From Rhodovastum atsumiense (GTDB lineage Bacteria; Pseudomonadota; Alphaproteobacteria; Acetobacterales; Acetobacteraceae): a stretch of DNA of 50,515 nucleotides. The notes beneath the pieces are model-generated. The model had not been told where the DNA came from. It saw nothing but the letters and a program-made list of their open reading frames with translations, and did no database searches. The stretch's first letter is position 1; the number at the start of each line of letters is the position of its first letter. Made by a program: the position numbers and the translations under genes. Shown here in pieces: positions 1 through 8,604 of this stretch. The stretch covers positions 1 through 50,515 of the forward strand of contig JAMFSE010000041.1 of NCBI GenBank assembly GCA_026225115.1. Direction: 5' to 3'.

Positions 1-38
1 CGGAGCCCTGGCTTAGTTGACCTACGGAGCCCTGGCTT
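1..38. repeat. Direct repeat at the window edge
   Basis: The 14-mer CGGAGCCCTGGCTT occurs at 1-14 and again at 25-38, a period of 24 bases. The first copy begins at the first base of the window, so this may be the end of a longer tandem array lying to the left. The remainder up to base 244 holds no convincing gene. Confidence 0.6.
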
Positions 39-244
39 TAAAATTTCCTTGAACTTACCTCACGCCCATGCGACAAACTTGATTATGTATCGCTCATCCA
101 CCCCATTTGAGCTTAGCCTGTGCACGGAGTTGCTGCTTCTGTGTGCACGCATTGGCTTCAGCCCGCCTGAAATTTGAACGTTTTGGTTTAGGCTGCGTTT
201 TTTAGCGTAGTCGCGTTCGATTTCAGGCGAAGCGGAGCAGTATA

Positions 245-1624
245 ATGTTGGATGAAATTTCGGGAACCGTAGATTGGCAGGGTTTAGACTCTGCACATCA
301 TCTGCATCCTTTTACCGACCATAAATCCCTGCATGAGGGTAAGGTTCGAGTTATTACCAGCGGCGAAGGCGTTTTCATCAACGATTCCGAAGGCAATCGC
401 ATTCTCGATGGCATGGCCGGTTTGTGGTGTGTCGATGTCGGATATAGCCGGCCGGAGCTGGTTGCGGCGGCGGCGGCGCAGATGACAAAGCTGCCGTATT
501 ACAATGCATTTTTTAAAACCACCACGACACCAGCGGTCGCACTTGCGCAACGTCTGGCGCGGCTGGCGCCGGATGGATTCAACCACGCATTTTTTGCCAG
601 TTCAGGCTCGGAGGCGGTAGACAGCGCGCTGCGGCTGGCGCGGGTGTATTGGCAAACCTTGGGCAAGCCCGGCAAGAAGATCATCATCAGCCGCGAATAC
701 GGCTATCATGGTTCCACAACCTTGGGCGCTTCGGCCGGCGGCATGGTGGACATGCATCGTCAGGCCGGCGACATGCCGAATTTCGTGCAGGTTTTGCCGC
801 CCTACTGGTACGGCTACGGCAGCCAGATGTCTGAGGCCGAGTTCGGCATTTATGCGGCGCGGCAGCTGGAAGATAAAATCAGGGCGCTGGGCGCGGATAA
901 CGTTGCGGCCTTTATCGGCGAGCCAATTCAAGGCGCCGGCGGCGTAATTATTCCGCCGGAGACCTATTGGCCGGAAGTCAATCGCATCTGCGCCGAGAAC
1001 AACATTCTGCTGATTGCCGATGAGGTAATTTGCGGGTTCGGCCGTACCGGAAAAATGTTCGGTACCGATACGTTCGGCATCAAACCGGATATGATGACGA
1101 CGGCCAAGGGCATCACCTCAGGCTATATTCCGCTTTCCGCTCTGCTGGTGAACGATCGCGTGGCAGACGTGCTGATCAACGATGTCGGCGAATTTTATCA
1201 CGGCTTCACTTATTCAGGGCATCCGGTTGCCTGTGCGGTAGCGCTGGCGAATTTGGATATCATCGAGAATGAAAACCTCGTGCAGCGCTCGCATGATCTC
1301 GGAATTCTTCTGCGTCAGAAGCTGAACGATGCCATCGGCGATCATCCGATGGTGGGCCAGATCCGCGGCGTCGGCCTGATCGGCGCGATCGAACTGGTGG
1401 CGGATAAGCGCACGCGCCGGTTCTTCGATAATCGCGGCCGTGTCGGCACCATCTGCCGGGATTACTGTTTCGCGGGAAACGTCATCCTGCGGGCGGTGCG
1501 CGATACCATGGTGTTCTCGCCACCATTGGTAATTTCAGAATCTGAAATAGATTTGATGGTGGAACGCGTCACCCACGCGGTTCACCAGACCTTTGAGCGT
1601 GTAAAACACGAGGTTACCGTTTGA
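245..1624 (+). CDS. Class III (omega) aminotransferase, putrescine/diamine-pyruvate type
   Basis: A 459-residue fold-type I PLP enzyme that would move an amino group from a diamine or other omega-amino compound to pyruvate, in the cytoplasm. Seen: the cofactor-contact motif SSGSEAVDSALRLAR, the aspartate motif LLIADEVICGFGRTG, and the PLP lysine at about residue 288 in TTAKGITSGY. Length is normal for the SpuC/putrescine-pyruvate group. The ATG at 245 follows a weak purine stretch (GCGAAGCGGAGCAG). It heads a same-strand series with a glutamine-synthetase-like ligase, AguB, AguA and a permease, so a putrescine-linked substrate is the best inference. Members of this family also use beta-alanine, GABA or other omega-amino acids, so the substrate is not proven. 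Confidence 0.85.
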   Translation: MLDEISGTVDWQGLDSAHHLHPFTDHKSLHEGKVRVITSGEGVFINDSEGNRILDGMAGLWCVDVGYSRPELVAAAAAQMTKLPYYNAFFKTTTTPAVALAQRLARLAPDGFNHAFFASSGSEAVDSALRLARVYWQTLGKPGKKIIISREYGYHGSTTLGASAGGMVDMHRQAGDMPNFVQVLPPYWYGYGSQMSEAEFGIYAARQLEDKIRALGADNVAAFIGEPIQGAGGVIIPPETYWPEVNRICAENNILLIADEVICGFGRTGKMFGTDTFGIKPDMMTTAKGITSGYIPLSALLVNDRVADVLINDVGEFYHGFTYSGHPVACAVALANLDIIENENLVQRSHDLGILLRQKLNDAIGDHPMVGQIRGVGLIGAIELVADKRTRRFFDNRGRVGTICRDYCFAGNVILRAVRDTMVFSPPLVISESEIDLMVERVTHAVHQTFERVKHEVTV

Positions 1625-1657
1625 AATTGTCGCACACGGCATTTTTTAACAAACTAT

Positions 1658-1691
1658 GCGGCGGGGAGAGCAACATAGATTGCCCCGCCGC
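1658..1691 (+). promoter_or_regulatory. GC-rich hairpin before the ligase gene
   Basis: Arms GCGGCGGGG (1658-1666) and CCCCGCCGC (1683-1691) form a perfect 9-bp stem with a 16-nt loop. It sits between the aminotransferase stop and the ribosome binding site of the next gene. No T-tract follows, so an mRNA-stabilising or processing element is likelier than a terminator. The role is inferred only from position. Confidence 0.5.
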
Positions 1692-1715
1692 CGAGACAAG
1701 GAGCGGCGTTTCATA

Positions 1716-3086
1716 ATGAACGTCCAATCATCAAATCCCATGCACGCCACCAAAGCGGCGATCATGGCGGAATGTGAGTTCATCGAAGCCTTTATCATCG
1801 ATGTGAACGGCGTGCCACGCGGCAAATGGCTGCAGCCGGACAAGGCCAAGGCGTTGCTCGGCACCGGCATCGCCATGCCGCGCTCGGCCTTCCTGCTGGA
1901 TATCTGGGGCCGTGATATCGTGGAAGGCGGCATCGCCTATGATACCGGCGACCCGGATGGGCTATGCGTCGCCGTGCCGCATTCCATCACCCGCATGGGC
2001 TGGGCCAAGGGAAATGCCGCGCAGGCTTTGCTGACGATGCGCGAAGCCGATGGCAGCATCTTCTATCTCGACCCGCGCGGTGTGCTCGCACGTGTGCTGG
2101 ACCGTTACACCGCCGCCGGCCTTACCCCGGCGCTGGGCGTGGAGCTGGAGTTCTATCTGGTCGATCCCGGGCACACCGGCGCGCAGCCGATCGCGCCGCG
2201 CGGCGCCGATGAATCCGGTTGGAAAGGCTGGCAGATCGATGCCGTCGGCCTTGGCGAGATCAACGATTACGAGCCGATCTTGCTGGAGATGATGGCAACC
2301 GCCCGGCAACAGGAAATCACCCTGGAAACCCTGGTCTCTGAGAGCGGTCCGGGACAATTCGAAGTCACGCTGAAATATTCCACCGACGCAATGCGCGTTG
2401 CCGACAGCGCCACTTTGTTCAAGCGCACCATCAAGCAGGTTGCGCGCAAGCATGGGCTTACCGCAACCTTCATGGCCAAGCCCTACGGGCAATGGGCCGG
2501 CAGCGGCATGCATGTGCATATGTCGCTGCTGGACAAGCTCGGCAAAAACATTTTTGTCGGCGATGCAACCCGTGCCTCGGATCTTTTATACAACGCGCTC
2601 GGCGGTATCATTCAGGCCATGCCGGACACCATGTTGACGCTGGCACCGCACGCCAATTCCTACCGCCGCTTCGCGCCCGGCGTGCACGCGCCAACCTTCG
2701 GCGATTGGGGACATGATAACCGCATGGCGGCGGTTCGCGTCATCATCGCCGATCCGCCCGCCTCGCGCATCGAACACCGCGTCGCCGGCGCCGATTGTAA
2801 TCCTTACCTGGCCTTCGCATCGTTGCTCGGCACCGCGCTCGACGGTATTGAAGCAAAGACCGATCCCGGGCCGGAAACTTTTGGCAGCATCCGCAGCCCG
2901 CACGCGCCAAGGCTGCCGATCGCCTGGTCCGGTGCCGTCGATCACTTTGCGGACTCCAAGCATATTGCAGGCATTTTTGGCGCCGATTTCCAGAAATATT
3001 TCACCGCCTGCAAACGCCAGGAAATCAGCGAGTTCCGGCGCCGCATCTCCGACGTCGAGATCGATGCCTATTTGAAAAACGCGTGA
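1716..3086 (+). CDS. Glutamine synthetase family ligase, probably gamma-glutamylputrescine synthetase-like
   Basis: A 456-residue member of the GlnA/PuuA superfamily, which joins glutamate to ammonia or an amine using ATP. Seen: GVELEFYLVD (metal-binding glutamates), the SGPGQFEVTL segment, and GSGMHVHMSL followed by the ANSYRRFAPGVHAP region typical of the catalytic domain. The frame is open from 1656, but the ATG at 1716 is preferred because AAGGAGCGG lies 10-15 bases before it. It is shorter than ordinary type I GlnA (about 470) and matches PuuA/GlnT-like ligases. Next to AguA, AguB and an aminotransferase, putrescine is the likely amine. The oxidase, dehydrogenase and hydrolase of the Puu pathway are absent from the window, so the end product is unknown. 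Confidence 0.8.
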   Translation: MNVQSSNPMHATKAAIMAECEFIEAFIIDVNGVPRGKWLQPDKAKALLGTGIAMPRSAFLLDIWGRDIVEGGIAYDTGDPDGLCVAVPHSITRMGWAKGNAAQALLTMREADGSIFYLDPRGVLARVLDRYTAAGLTPALGVELEFYLVDPGHTGAQPIAPRGADESGWKGWQIDAVGLGEINDYEPILLEMMATARQQEITLETLVSESGPGQFEVTLKYSTDAMRVADSATLFKRTIKQVARKHGLTATFMAKPYGQWAGSGMHVHMSLLDKLGKNIFVGDATRASDLLYNALGGIIQAMPDTMLTLAPHANSYRRFAPGVHAPTFGDWGHDNRMAAVRVIIADPPASRIEHRVAGADCNPYLAFASLLGTALDGIEAKTDPGPETFGSIRSPHAPRLPIAWSGAVDHFADSKHIAGIFGADFQKYFTACKRQEISEFRRRISDVEIDAYLKNA

Positions 3087-3105
3087 GAATTATGATGAGA
3101 AGCGC

Positions 3106-3996
3106 ATGAGAAAAGTCACCGTCGCGGCAACCCAGATGGCATGCGGAACCGATGCCGCCGCCAATATCGCGCGCGCCGAAAAACTGGTGCGAGAGGCGGC
3201 CGCGAAGGGCGCGCAGATCATCCTGATCCAGGAACTCTTCGAATCCCCCTATTTCTGCCAGGACGAAATCCACGCCTTCTTCAACCTCGCCAGACCACTT
3301 TCCGAAAATGCCGCCATCGCGCACTTCGTGCCGATTGCAAAAGAACTTGGTGTGGTGCTCCCCATCTCGGTCTTCGAGCGCGCCGGCCAAAACTTCTTCA
3401 ACAGCATCGTCGTCCTCGACGCGGACGGCACAAATCTCGGCTTCTACCGCAAAACCCATATCCCGGACGGCCCGGGCTATTCGGAAAAATTCTACTTCTC
3501 GCCGGGCGATACCGGCTTCAAAGTCTGGGACACGAAATACGCCCGCATCGGCGTCGGCATCTGCTGGGATCAATGGTTCCCCGAAACCGCGCGCGCCATG
3601 GCCCTGATGGGCGCCGAACTCCTGTTCTTCCCCACCGCCATCGGCTCCGAACCGCAAGACCCCACACTCGACTCTCGCGACCACTGGCAACGCACCATGC
3701 AAGGCCACGCCGCAGCCAACCTGACCCCGCTGATCGCCTCGAACCGCATCGGCACCGAACCCGGCGTCAACAACACCGAAATCACCTTCTACGGCTCCTC
3801 CTTCATTGCCGACCATACCGGCGGCAAATTAACCGAAGCCAGCCGCTCAGAAGAAACCATCCTAACCGCCACTTTCGACCTCGACGCTATCGCCCATATC
3901 CGCGCCTCCTGGGGCGTCTTCCGCGACCGCCGCCCCGACATGTACGGCCCGCTGCTCACCCTGGATGGAAAAACCCGTCATGCCGCTGGGTCCTGA
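3106..3996 (+). CDS. aguB: N-carbamoylputrescine amidase (nitrilase superfamily)
   Basis: A 296-residue enzyme hydrolysing N-carbamoylputrescine to putrescine, carbon dioxide and ammonia, the second step of the agmatine deiminase route. The Glu-Lys-Cys nitrilase triad is visible: Glu43 in QELFE, Lys116 in YRKTHIPDGPGY, and Cys153 in GICWDQWFPE. The WDQWFPE context and the PxxIGSEPQDP stretch are typical of AguB rather than of amidases in general. The start at 3106 lies 19 bases after the ligase stop, so the two genes are probably cotranscribed. Wobble positions are strongly C-rich here, whereas the next gene (aguA) is G- and T-rich; that contrast between partner genes is unusual. Confidence 0.9.
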   Translation: MRKVTVAATQMACGTDAAANIARAEKLVREAAAKGAQIILIQELFESPYFCQDEIHAFFNLARPLSENAAIAHFVPIAKELGVVLPISVFERAGQNFFNSIVVLDADGTNLGFYRKTHIPDGPGYSEKFYFSPGDTGFKVWDTKYARIGVGICWDQWFPETARAMALMGAELLFFPTAIGSEPQDPTLDSRDHWQRTMQGHAAANLTPLIASNRIGTEPGVNNTEITFYGSSFIADHTGGKLTEASRSEETILTATFDLDAIAHIRASWGVFRDRRPDMYGPLLTLDGKTRHAAGS

Positions 3997-4003
3997 TGGC
4001 GTA

Positions 4004-4028
4004 GGGTTGGGGGCTCCGCCCCCAAACC
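4004..4028. repeat. GGGGGC-TCC-GCCCCC hairpin between aguB and aguA
   Basis: TTGGGGGC (4007-4014) and GCCCCCAA (4018-4025) form a perfect stem with a 3-nt loop; flanking GGG and CCC extend it past an extra A. There is no T-tract. It is the main feature of the 72-base gap between aguB and aguA. From memory such G5C/C5 hairpins are frequent intergenic repeats in Acetobacteraceae, but only one copy was noticed in this window. Confidence 0.5.
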
Positions 4029-4068
4029 CCTGCTGGAGGTCTGGAGGCGAAGCCTGCAGCCTAACGAC

Positions 4069-5160
4069 ATGAGCACCCCGCTGCAGGATGGGTTTCGCAT
4101 GCCGGCGGAGTGGGAGCCGCATGCGGGGTGTTGGATGATCTGGCCGGAGCGCAGCGATAATTGGCGGTTGGGGGCTAAGCCGGCGCAGGCTGCGTTTGCT
4201 GGGGTGGCTAGCGCGATTGCGCGGTTTGAGCCTGTGACGATGATGGTGAGTGCGCGGCAGTATGCGAATGCGCGTCGGCTGTTGCCTGATTCAGTGCGGG
4301 TGGTTGAGGTCAGTACGAACGATGCCTGGGCGCGCGATGTGGGCGCGAGTTTTCTGGTGAATGGCGAAGGCGAGTTGCGGGGCGTGGACTGGCCTTTCAA
4401 TGCCTGGGGCGGTTTGCAGAACGGCTTGTATTTTCCATGGGATTTGGATGATGCGGTGGCGTCGAAGATGCTGCAGTTGGAGCGGGCTGTAGGCTACCGT
4501 GCGCCAAAAATTGTTGAGGGCGGCGCGATCCATGTGGATGGCGAAGGCACAGTGCTGGTGACCGAGGCTTGTCTGCTGGCCGAGGATCGTAATCCGGCTG
4601 CGACCCGGCAGGAGATGGAGCGGGTGCTGAAGGATTATCTTGGCGCCTCGCATGTGGTTTGGCTGGCGGATGGAGTGCCGGGGGACGAGACCGGCGGCCA
4701 TATCGATAATCTCGCCTGTTTCGTGAAGCCCGGCGTCGTGCTGCTGAGCTGGTGCGATGATCCGGCGGATCCGCATTATGCGGTGTCGCGCGAGGCCGAG
4801 GCGAGGCTGCTTGGCGCGCGGGATGCGAAGGGCAAGGCGATCGCGGTCGAGCGAATGCCAATGCCGGCGCCGATGTTTTTTACCGATGAGGAAGCGGCGG
4901 GGATCGATGCGGTCGCGAGCGGGATGGAGCGCAGCAATGGAATGCGGCTGGCGGCGTCTTACGTGAATTTCTACATCGCCAATGGCGCTGTCATCGCACC
5001 GTCCTTCGGGGTGCCGACCGATGAGGCGGCACGCGCCGTTCTGGCGCGGCACTTTCCCGATCGGGAGATTGTTATGGTTCCTGCCCGCGAAATTCTGCTG
5101 GGCGGCGGCAATATTCATTGCATTACCCAGCAACAGCCTGGGGTGTATTTCATCAGATGA
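4069..5160 (+). CDS. aguA: Agmatine deiminase
   Basis: A 363-residue guanidino-group hydrolase of the pentein fold, converting agmatine to N-carbamoylputrescine and ammonia. Seen: N-terminal MPAEWEPHAGCWMIWPER, typical of agmatine deiminases; GDETGGHIDNLACFV with the catalytic His/Asp region; and the C-terminal GGGNIHCITQQQP holding nucleophile Cys351. Length is normal. The ATG at 4069 has no obvious ribosome binding site. The last codons and the stop lie inside a long perfect hairpin (5137-5173). Codon use is G/T-rich at the third position, unlike aguB just upstream. Confidence 0.93.
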   Translation: MSTPLQDGFRMPAEWEPHAGCWMIWPERSDNWRLGAKPAQAAFAGVASAIARFEPVTMMVSARQYANARRLLPDSVRVVEVSTNDAWARDVGASFLVNGEGELRGVDWPFNAWGGLQNGLYFPWDLDDAVASKMLQLERAVGYRAPKIVEGGAIHVDGEGTVLVTEACLLAEDRNPAATRQEMERVLKDYLGASHVVWLADGVPGDETGGHIDNLACFVKPGVVLLSWCDDPADPHYAVSREAEARLLGARDAKGKAIAVERMPMPAPMFFTDEEAAGIDAVASGMERSNGMRLAASYVNFYIANGAVIAPSFGVPTDEAARAVLARHFPDREIVMVPAREILLGGGNIHCITQQQPGVYFIR

Positions 5161-5173
5161 AATACACCCCAGG
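5137..5173 (+). terminator. Perfect 17-bp hairpin spanning the aguA stop codon
   Basis: Arms at 5137-5153 (starting CCTGGGGTG) and 5157-5173 (ending CACCCCAGG) are exact reverse complements with a CAG loop. The TGA stop (5158-5160) lies inside the right arm, and TTTATTT follows. It most likely ends aguA transcription or protects its 3' end. It is unusually long and perfect for a terminator that overlaps coding sequence. Confidence 0.7.
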
Positions 5174-5193
5174 TTTATTTGGCGAGCAATTTC

Positions 5194-5232
5194 AATCATT
5201 TGATCAGAACCTACGGTTCAGATCAAATGATT
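5194..5232. repeat. Second long stem in the aguA-permease gap
   Basis: AATCATTTGATC (5194-5205) pairs with GATCAAATGATT (5221-5232), and inside it GAACC (5207-5211) pairs with GGTTC (5215-5219) across a TAC loop, with one A/A mismatch between the two blocks. The result is a near-continuous 17-pair symmetrical element. No T-tract follows directly. It could be a bidirectional terminator or an operator for the permease, 104 bases downstream. The role is unproven. Confidence 0.6.
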
Positions 5233-5335
5233 ATTGCTCTGAGATTTTTGCTGGCGAAACGAATAAAATACCGTCAAACTCAAAATAAAGACGGTTCAGG
5301 GCGCTTGTTACAAAATTCAAACTGGGGGTTTCCGA

Positions 5336-6718
5336 ATGAGTGACGTAAAACTTAAAGCCGATTCACTGACATTTTTTGAATCGATTATCATGGGCGTTGC
5401 CGGTTCAGCCCCCGGCTTCTCGATCGCGGTGGCGATTGCCGGGTTGCTGGGCGCCGCCGGTACCGTATCGCCGAACGCTCTGCTGATTTTCGCAGTGCCA
5501 ATGCTGGGAATTGCGGTGGCCTATAAGGGTCTCGGTCAGAAAATGAATGACGCTGGCGCAGCCTATGAATGGACCAAGCGCGGCTTCGGCAAATTCTTCG
5601 GTTATTTCTCCGGCTGGGCGCTGCTGATTGCCGCCATGGTGTTCATGGTCACCGGCAGCGTGCCGCTTGGCACCGCCACTATCGACCTTATCAATCCCGA
5701 TCTGGCCAGCAATGTTCTACTCACCACCACCATCGGCGCGGTCTGGTTTCTCGCCATCGGTATTGTTCTGATCACGGGTATTGAGCTTACCAGCAAAATC
5801 CAGGTGGTGATGAGCTCGATCGAAATTCTCATCCTCCTGGTCATCTCCATCGCCGCCTTCGTGCATTCCGGCGCCGGCGGCACTGTCACGCCGTTCTCCT
5901 GGTCCTGGTTTGGCTTTAACTATCCGGCCGGCACCTTCGCCAGCTCGGCGCTCATCGTCGTGTTTCTGTACTGGGGCTGGGATGTCACCTCCAACCTCAG
6001 TGAAGAGACCATGGGCCATCCGCCGAATGCCGCGGGCAATGGCGGGTTTTACAGCGTGTTCATCACGATCATTTCGTTCGTTGCCTTCACCGTTGCAGCG
6101 CTGATGATGTTCAGCCTGAAAGATTCAGCGGGATTCAGTGACAACCTGATCTATCACGTGGCGCTGCAGGCAGGGCTCGGCCGCGTTGGCGGGCTGGCGG
6201 CCTCGATCGCGCTGATCCTTTCCAGCGTCGCCACGCTCGAGACCACCATGCTGCAATTCTCTCGCACCTTGTTCGCCATGGGCCGTGATCGCGCTTTGCC
6301 CTCGGCCTTTGGCGTGGTGCAGGCGAAAACCAGAACCCCGGTTCGTACCATGTATCTGCTGCTGGTGATTGGCCTGATCATGATTTTCGCCTCAAGTTTC
6401 ATGCCGTCCATCGCCACAATCCTCGGCGACTCCGTGAGTGCGATCGCCGTTCAGGTCTGCTATTACTACGGCCTTGCCGGCCTGGTCTGTGCCTGGCTCT
6501 ATCGCGGCAGCTACAGCGAATCGCTCGCCACCTGGCTCGGCTACGCGCTGTTTCCGTTCCTGAGCGCGATGGCGCTGTTTGTGCTCGGGATCTACGCCAT
6601 CACCGGCTATAATCTCACCACAAAAATCGTCGGCATCGGCGGATTGCTGATCGGCATCGTCTTCTATCGTCCATCGGGCTACGGCATCCGCGTCGCGGAT
6701 GTGCTAGCCGAGGAATAA
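5336..6718 (+). CDS. APC-superfamily amino acid/polyamine permease
   Basis: A 460-residue integral inner-membrane transporter with about 12 hydrophobic segments. The N-terminal glycine-rich GVAGSAPGFSIAVAIAG marks the broken first helix of the APC fold, and KMNDAGAAYEWTKRGFGKFFGYFSGW is typical of the family. The start is supported by CTGGGGG shortly before ATG 5336. It follows the agmatine/putrescine genes on the same strand but is separated from them by two hairpins, so it may have its own promoter. A polyamine, agmatine or amino acid substrate is inferred from context only. Confidence 0.85.
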   Translation: MSDVKLKADSLTFFESIIMGVAGSAPGFSIAVAIAGLLGAAGTVSPNALLIFAVPMLGIAVAYKGLGQKMNDAGAAYEWTKRGFGKFFGYFSGWALLIAAMVFMVTGSVPLGTATIDLINPDLASNVLLTTTIGAVWFLAIGIVLITGIELTSKIQVVMSSIEILILLVISIAAFVHSGAGGTVTPFSWSWFGFNYPAGTFASSALIVVFLYWGWDVTSNLSEETMGHPPNAAGNGGFYSVFITIISFVAFTVAALMMFSLKDSAGFSDNLIYHVALQAGLGRVGGLAASIALILSSVATLETTMLQFSRTLFAMGRDRALPSAFGVVQAKTRTPVRTMYLLLVIGLIMIFASSFMPSIATILGDSVSAIAVQVCYYYGLAGLVCAWLYRGSYSESLATWLGYALFPFLSAMALFVLGIYAITGYNLTTKIVGIGGLLIGIVFYRPSGYGIRVADVLAEE

Positions 6719-6737
6719 TAGCCACGGTCATTGCTCG

Positions 6738-6803
6738 GCAATCCATCTTCTTCTGTCGAAAAGCAAAGGAAGATGGATTGCTTCGCTCCGCTCGCAATGA
6801 CGG
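6738..6803. repeat. Dispersed repeat GCGAGCGGAGCGAAGCAATCC in a hairpin
   Basis: Arms GCAATCCATCTTC (6738-6750) and GAAGATGGATTGC (6769-6781) form a perfect 13-bp stem just after the permease stop. The sequence continues to 6803 and, read on the minus strand, begins CGTCATTGCGAGCGGAGCG. That string resembles an intergenic repeat I recall from many unrelated bacterial genomes. It lies between convergent genes and may also act as a terminator. Only one copy occurs here. Confidence 0.55.
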
Positions 6804-6873
6804 GTTGGAAACCGGGTAAACGCCCTGTGGATAGTTTTTAGAGTTATCATATCTAACATAGAGTTACCATAAC

Positions 6874-6893
6874 AATGTTACATGTGTAACATT
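6874..6893. promoter_or_regulatory. AT-rich 20-bp palindrome between convergent genes
   Basis: AATGTTACA-TG-TGTAACATT is symmetrical apart from its central TG. It sits in an AT-rich patch (about 6835-6905) holding several more GTTA/TAAC words. Such a palindrome usually marks a dimeric regulator site, but both neighbouring genes end here, so no start is obviously controlled. A bidirectional terminator is the other reading. Confidence 0.4.
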
Positions 6894-6905
6894 TCTAACT
6901 TGTAG

Positions 6906-8438
6906 TTAGTTACGCTCGATCTCCGCTTCCAGCCCGAGCATCTGCGCCAGCCGGTCCAGCCGGCGCAGAACGGCTTCGCCGGCGAATACGCCATTGGCTT
7001 CCGATAGACCCAGGATTAATCGGCCGGGGGCAATCGTGAGCCTTGTGCCGGCCAGCAGTTGCGGCGTGCCGGCGGAGAGCGTGTAGGCCAGGCGCAGGGC
7101 GATGCCCAAGGTTTCGGCTCGGCGGGCGGCGTGCAGGTCGAGCAGCGAGCGCGTTGGGGCCAGGAAGCCGCTATCGGGCGGGGCCTCGTAGCGCAGCGCC
7201 AGCGTCAGCGCCAGAAAGGCGCGGGCGTGGTGGTCCAGCCCGATGCCGGGTTGCCGCAGCACGCGGAGAAACGCCTGTTCGGCACGGTATTCCGGGTGTT
7301 CATGGCTGCCGATGTCGGAGAGCCAGCAGGCGGCTTCCCGCAGGCGCCGTTGCGCCCCGGTTTCGGTGGGGAAAAGCGGGTTGGTCCAGGCCAGCAGTGC
7401 CGGCGGCAGGCCCGGGTCGCGCAGGATGCCGCGCGTGAGGTCGCGGCCGGCGGCCAGCAGCGGGTCTTCGGCGCGGGTTTCCGGCGGCAGCATGCGGGCA
7501 AACCAGCCCTCGCGCAGGCCATTGGCGCTGAACACCACGCGGTTTACCCCCGATGAGCGGAGCAGGCGCCGCAGGATCAGCGCCGCATAGGGTAAATCCT
7601 CGATCCGGCGGCGCGGCACGCCCGGCATCCGTTCGATCAGTTTGCGGCCTGCCTCGCCGATCACCCCGGCAAGGTCGCGCGCCTCTTCCCGGCCGATGGT
7701 GTAGTGATGCACCATGTTGAGCGGGTAGCCGGTTTGCATGATGTGGATGCGCGCCAAAGCGCGGAACGCACCGCCGGACAGGTATAAATCCCGCCCTGCC
7801 GCCGCGCTGATAAACGGGGTTTCCTCGAGTGCGGCGGTAACAATCGCCCGGGCTTTCAGCAAATCTCCACCGCAGCGATCGGCCAGCCGGATGACTCCAA
7901 GCGGCATCGTCGCCGCTTCGCCCACCCGCCCGGCATTCAGCCGCACCACTTCCAGCGAGCCGCCGCCAAGATCCGCCAATACGCCATCGGCGCCGGGGAT
8001 GCCGCACAACACGCCCTCGGCCGAAAGCTGCGCTTCCTGGTGGCCGGACAGCACGTTGATTTTAATCTCCGGCATCCGCTCGATCAGATGTGCGACAAAT
8101 TCCGGTCCGTTTTCGGCGTCCCGCACGGCGGAGGTGGCCAGAACCTCATAGGGATGCGCGCCCATTGCCTTTACGATCGCGGCATAGCGGCGCAGCACCG
8201 TTTCCGTCTGCTCCATGGCGCCGGTATCAAGCTGGCCGGTGCGCGTCATGCCCTTGGCCAGCCGCAAGACCGCTTTTTCATTGAAAATTTGAACCGGATT
8301 CCGGGCTTCGCCCTCAAAAATCACCAGCCGGACCGAGTTTGATCCTAAATCCACCACCGCTCGCCGGGACATGCCGGAATGATTGGCAGCTTCATACCGA
8401 GCTTGCCCGGCCGATGTTGTCTGATCCATGTCGTCCAT
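6906..8438 (-). CDS. Ppx/GppA family phosphatase (exopolyphosphatase or pppGpp phosphohydrolase)
   Basis: A 510-residue member of the ASKHA phosphatase family, which degrades polyphosphate or converts pppGpp to ppGpp. Seen: VVDLGSNSVRLVIFEG (phosphate 1), LATSAVRDAENG, and ADLGGGSLEVV (phosphate 2), with a long C-terminal helical region. Start codons compete: ATG 8438, the next ATG at 8429, and the ATG of MSRRAVVDLGSN, where homology begins. Sequence alone does not separate Ppx from GppA. The MFS gene diverges from its 5' side. The C-terminal half is very rich in Ala, Arg and Leu. Confidence 0.85.
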   Translation of the reverse strand: MDDMDQTTSAGQARYEAANHSGMSRRAVVDLGSNSVRLVIFEGEARNPVQIFNEKAVLRLAKGMTRTGQLDTGAMEQTETVLRRYAAIVKAMGAHPYEVLATSAVRDAENGPEFVAHLIERMPEIKINVLSGHQEAQLSAEGVLCGIPGADGVLADLGGGSLEVVRLNAGRVGEAATMPLGVIRLADRCGGDLLKARAIVTAALEETPFISAAAGRDLYLSGGAFRALARIHIMQTGYPLNMVHHYTIGREEARDLAGVIGEAGRKLIERMPGVPRRRIEDLPYAALILRRLLRSSGVNRVVFSANGLREGWFARMLPPETRAEDPLLAAGRDLTRGILRDPGLPPALLAWTNPLFPTETGAQRRLREAACWLSDIGSHEHPEYRAEQAFLRVLRQPGIGLDHHARAFLALTLALRYEAPPDSGFLAPTRSLLDLHAARRAETLGIALRLAYTLSAGTPQLLAGTRLTIAPGRLILGLSEANGVFAGEAVLRRLDRLAQMLGLEAEIERN

Positions 8439-8604
8439 TCTCGCAGATTTTAATAACGCCGAGAAGCTACCGGGATGTTACGCTATCGCGTCAGTACCTG
8501 GTCCGTGTTTCAGGCTCATAACAGATCTGCCGGTTTGCGATGGCCCGCAAAAGAATCTGCGCTTAGTTTGCCCGGCCCGCACCGCTCGCGAACGAAGGAA
8601 CAGG

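Noticed and set aside
3025..3816. Minus-strand frame of 263 codons over aguB
   Set aside because: It is opposite a gene with an intact catalytic triad, and its Gly/Val/Asp/Glu-rich composition is typical of antisense frames.
3141..4004. Long plus-strand frame inside aguB, Arg/Pro/His-rich
   Set aside because: It is a shadow of aguB in another frame, with biased low-complexity residues and no family motifs.
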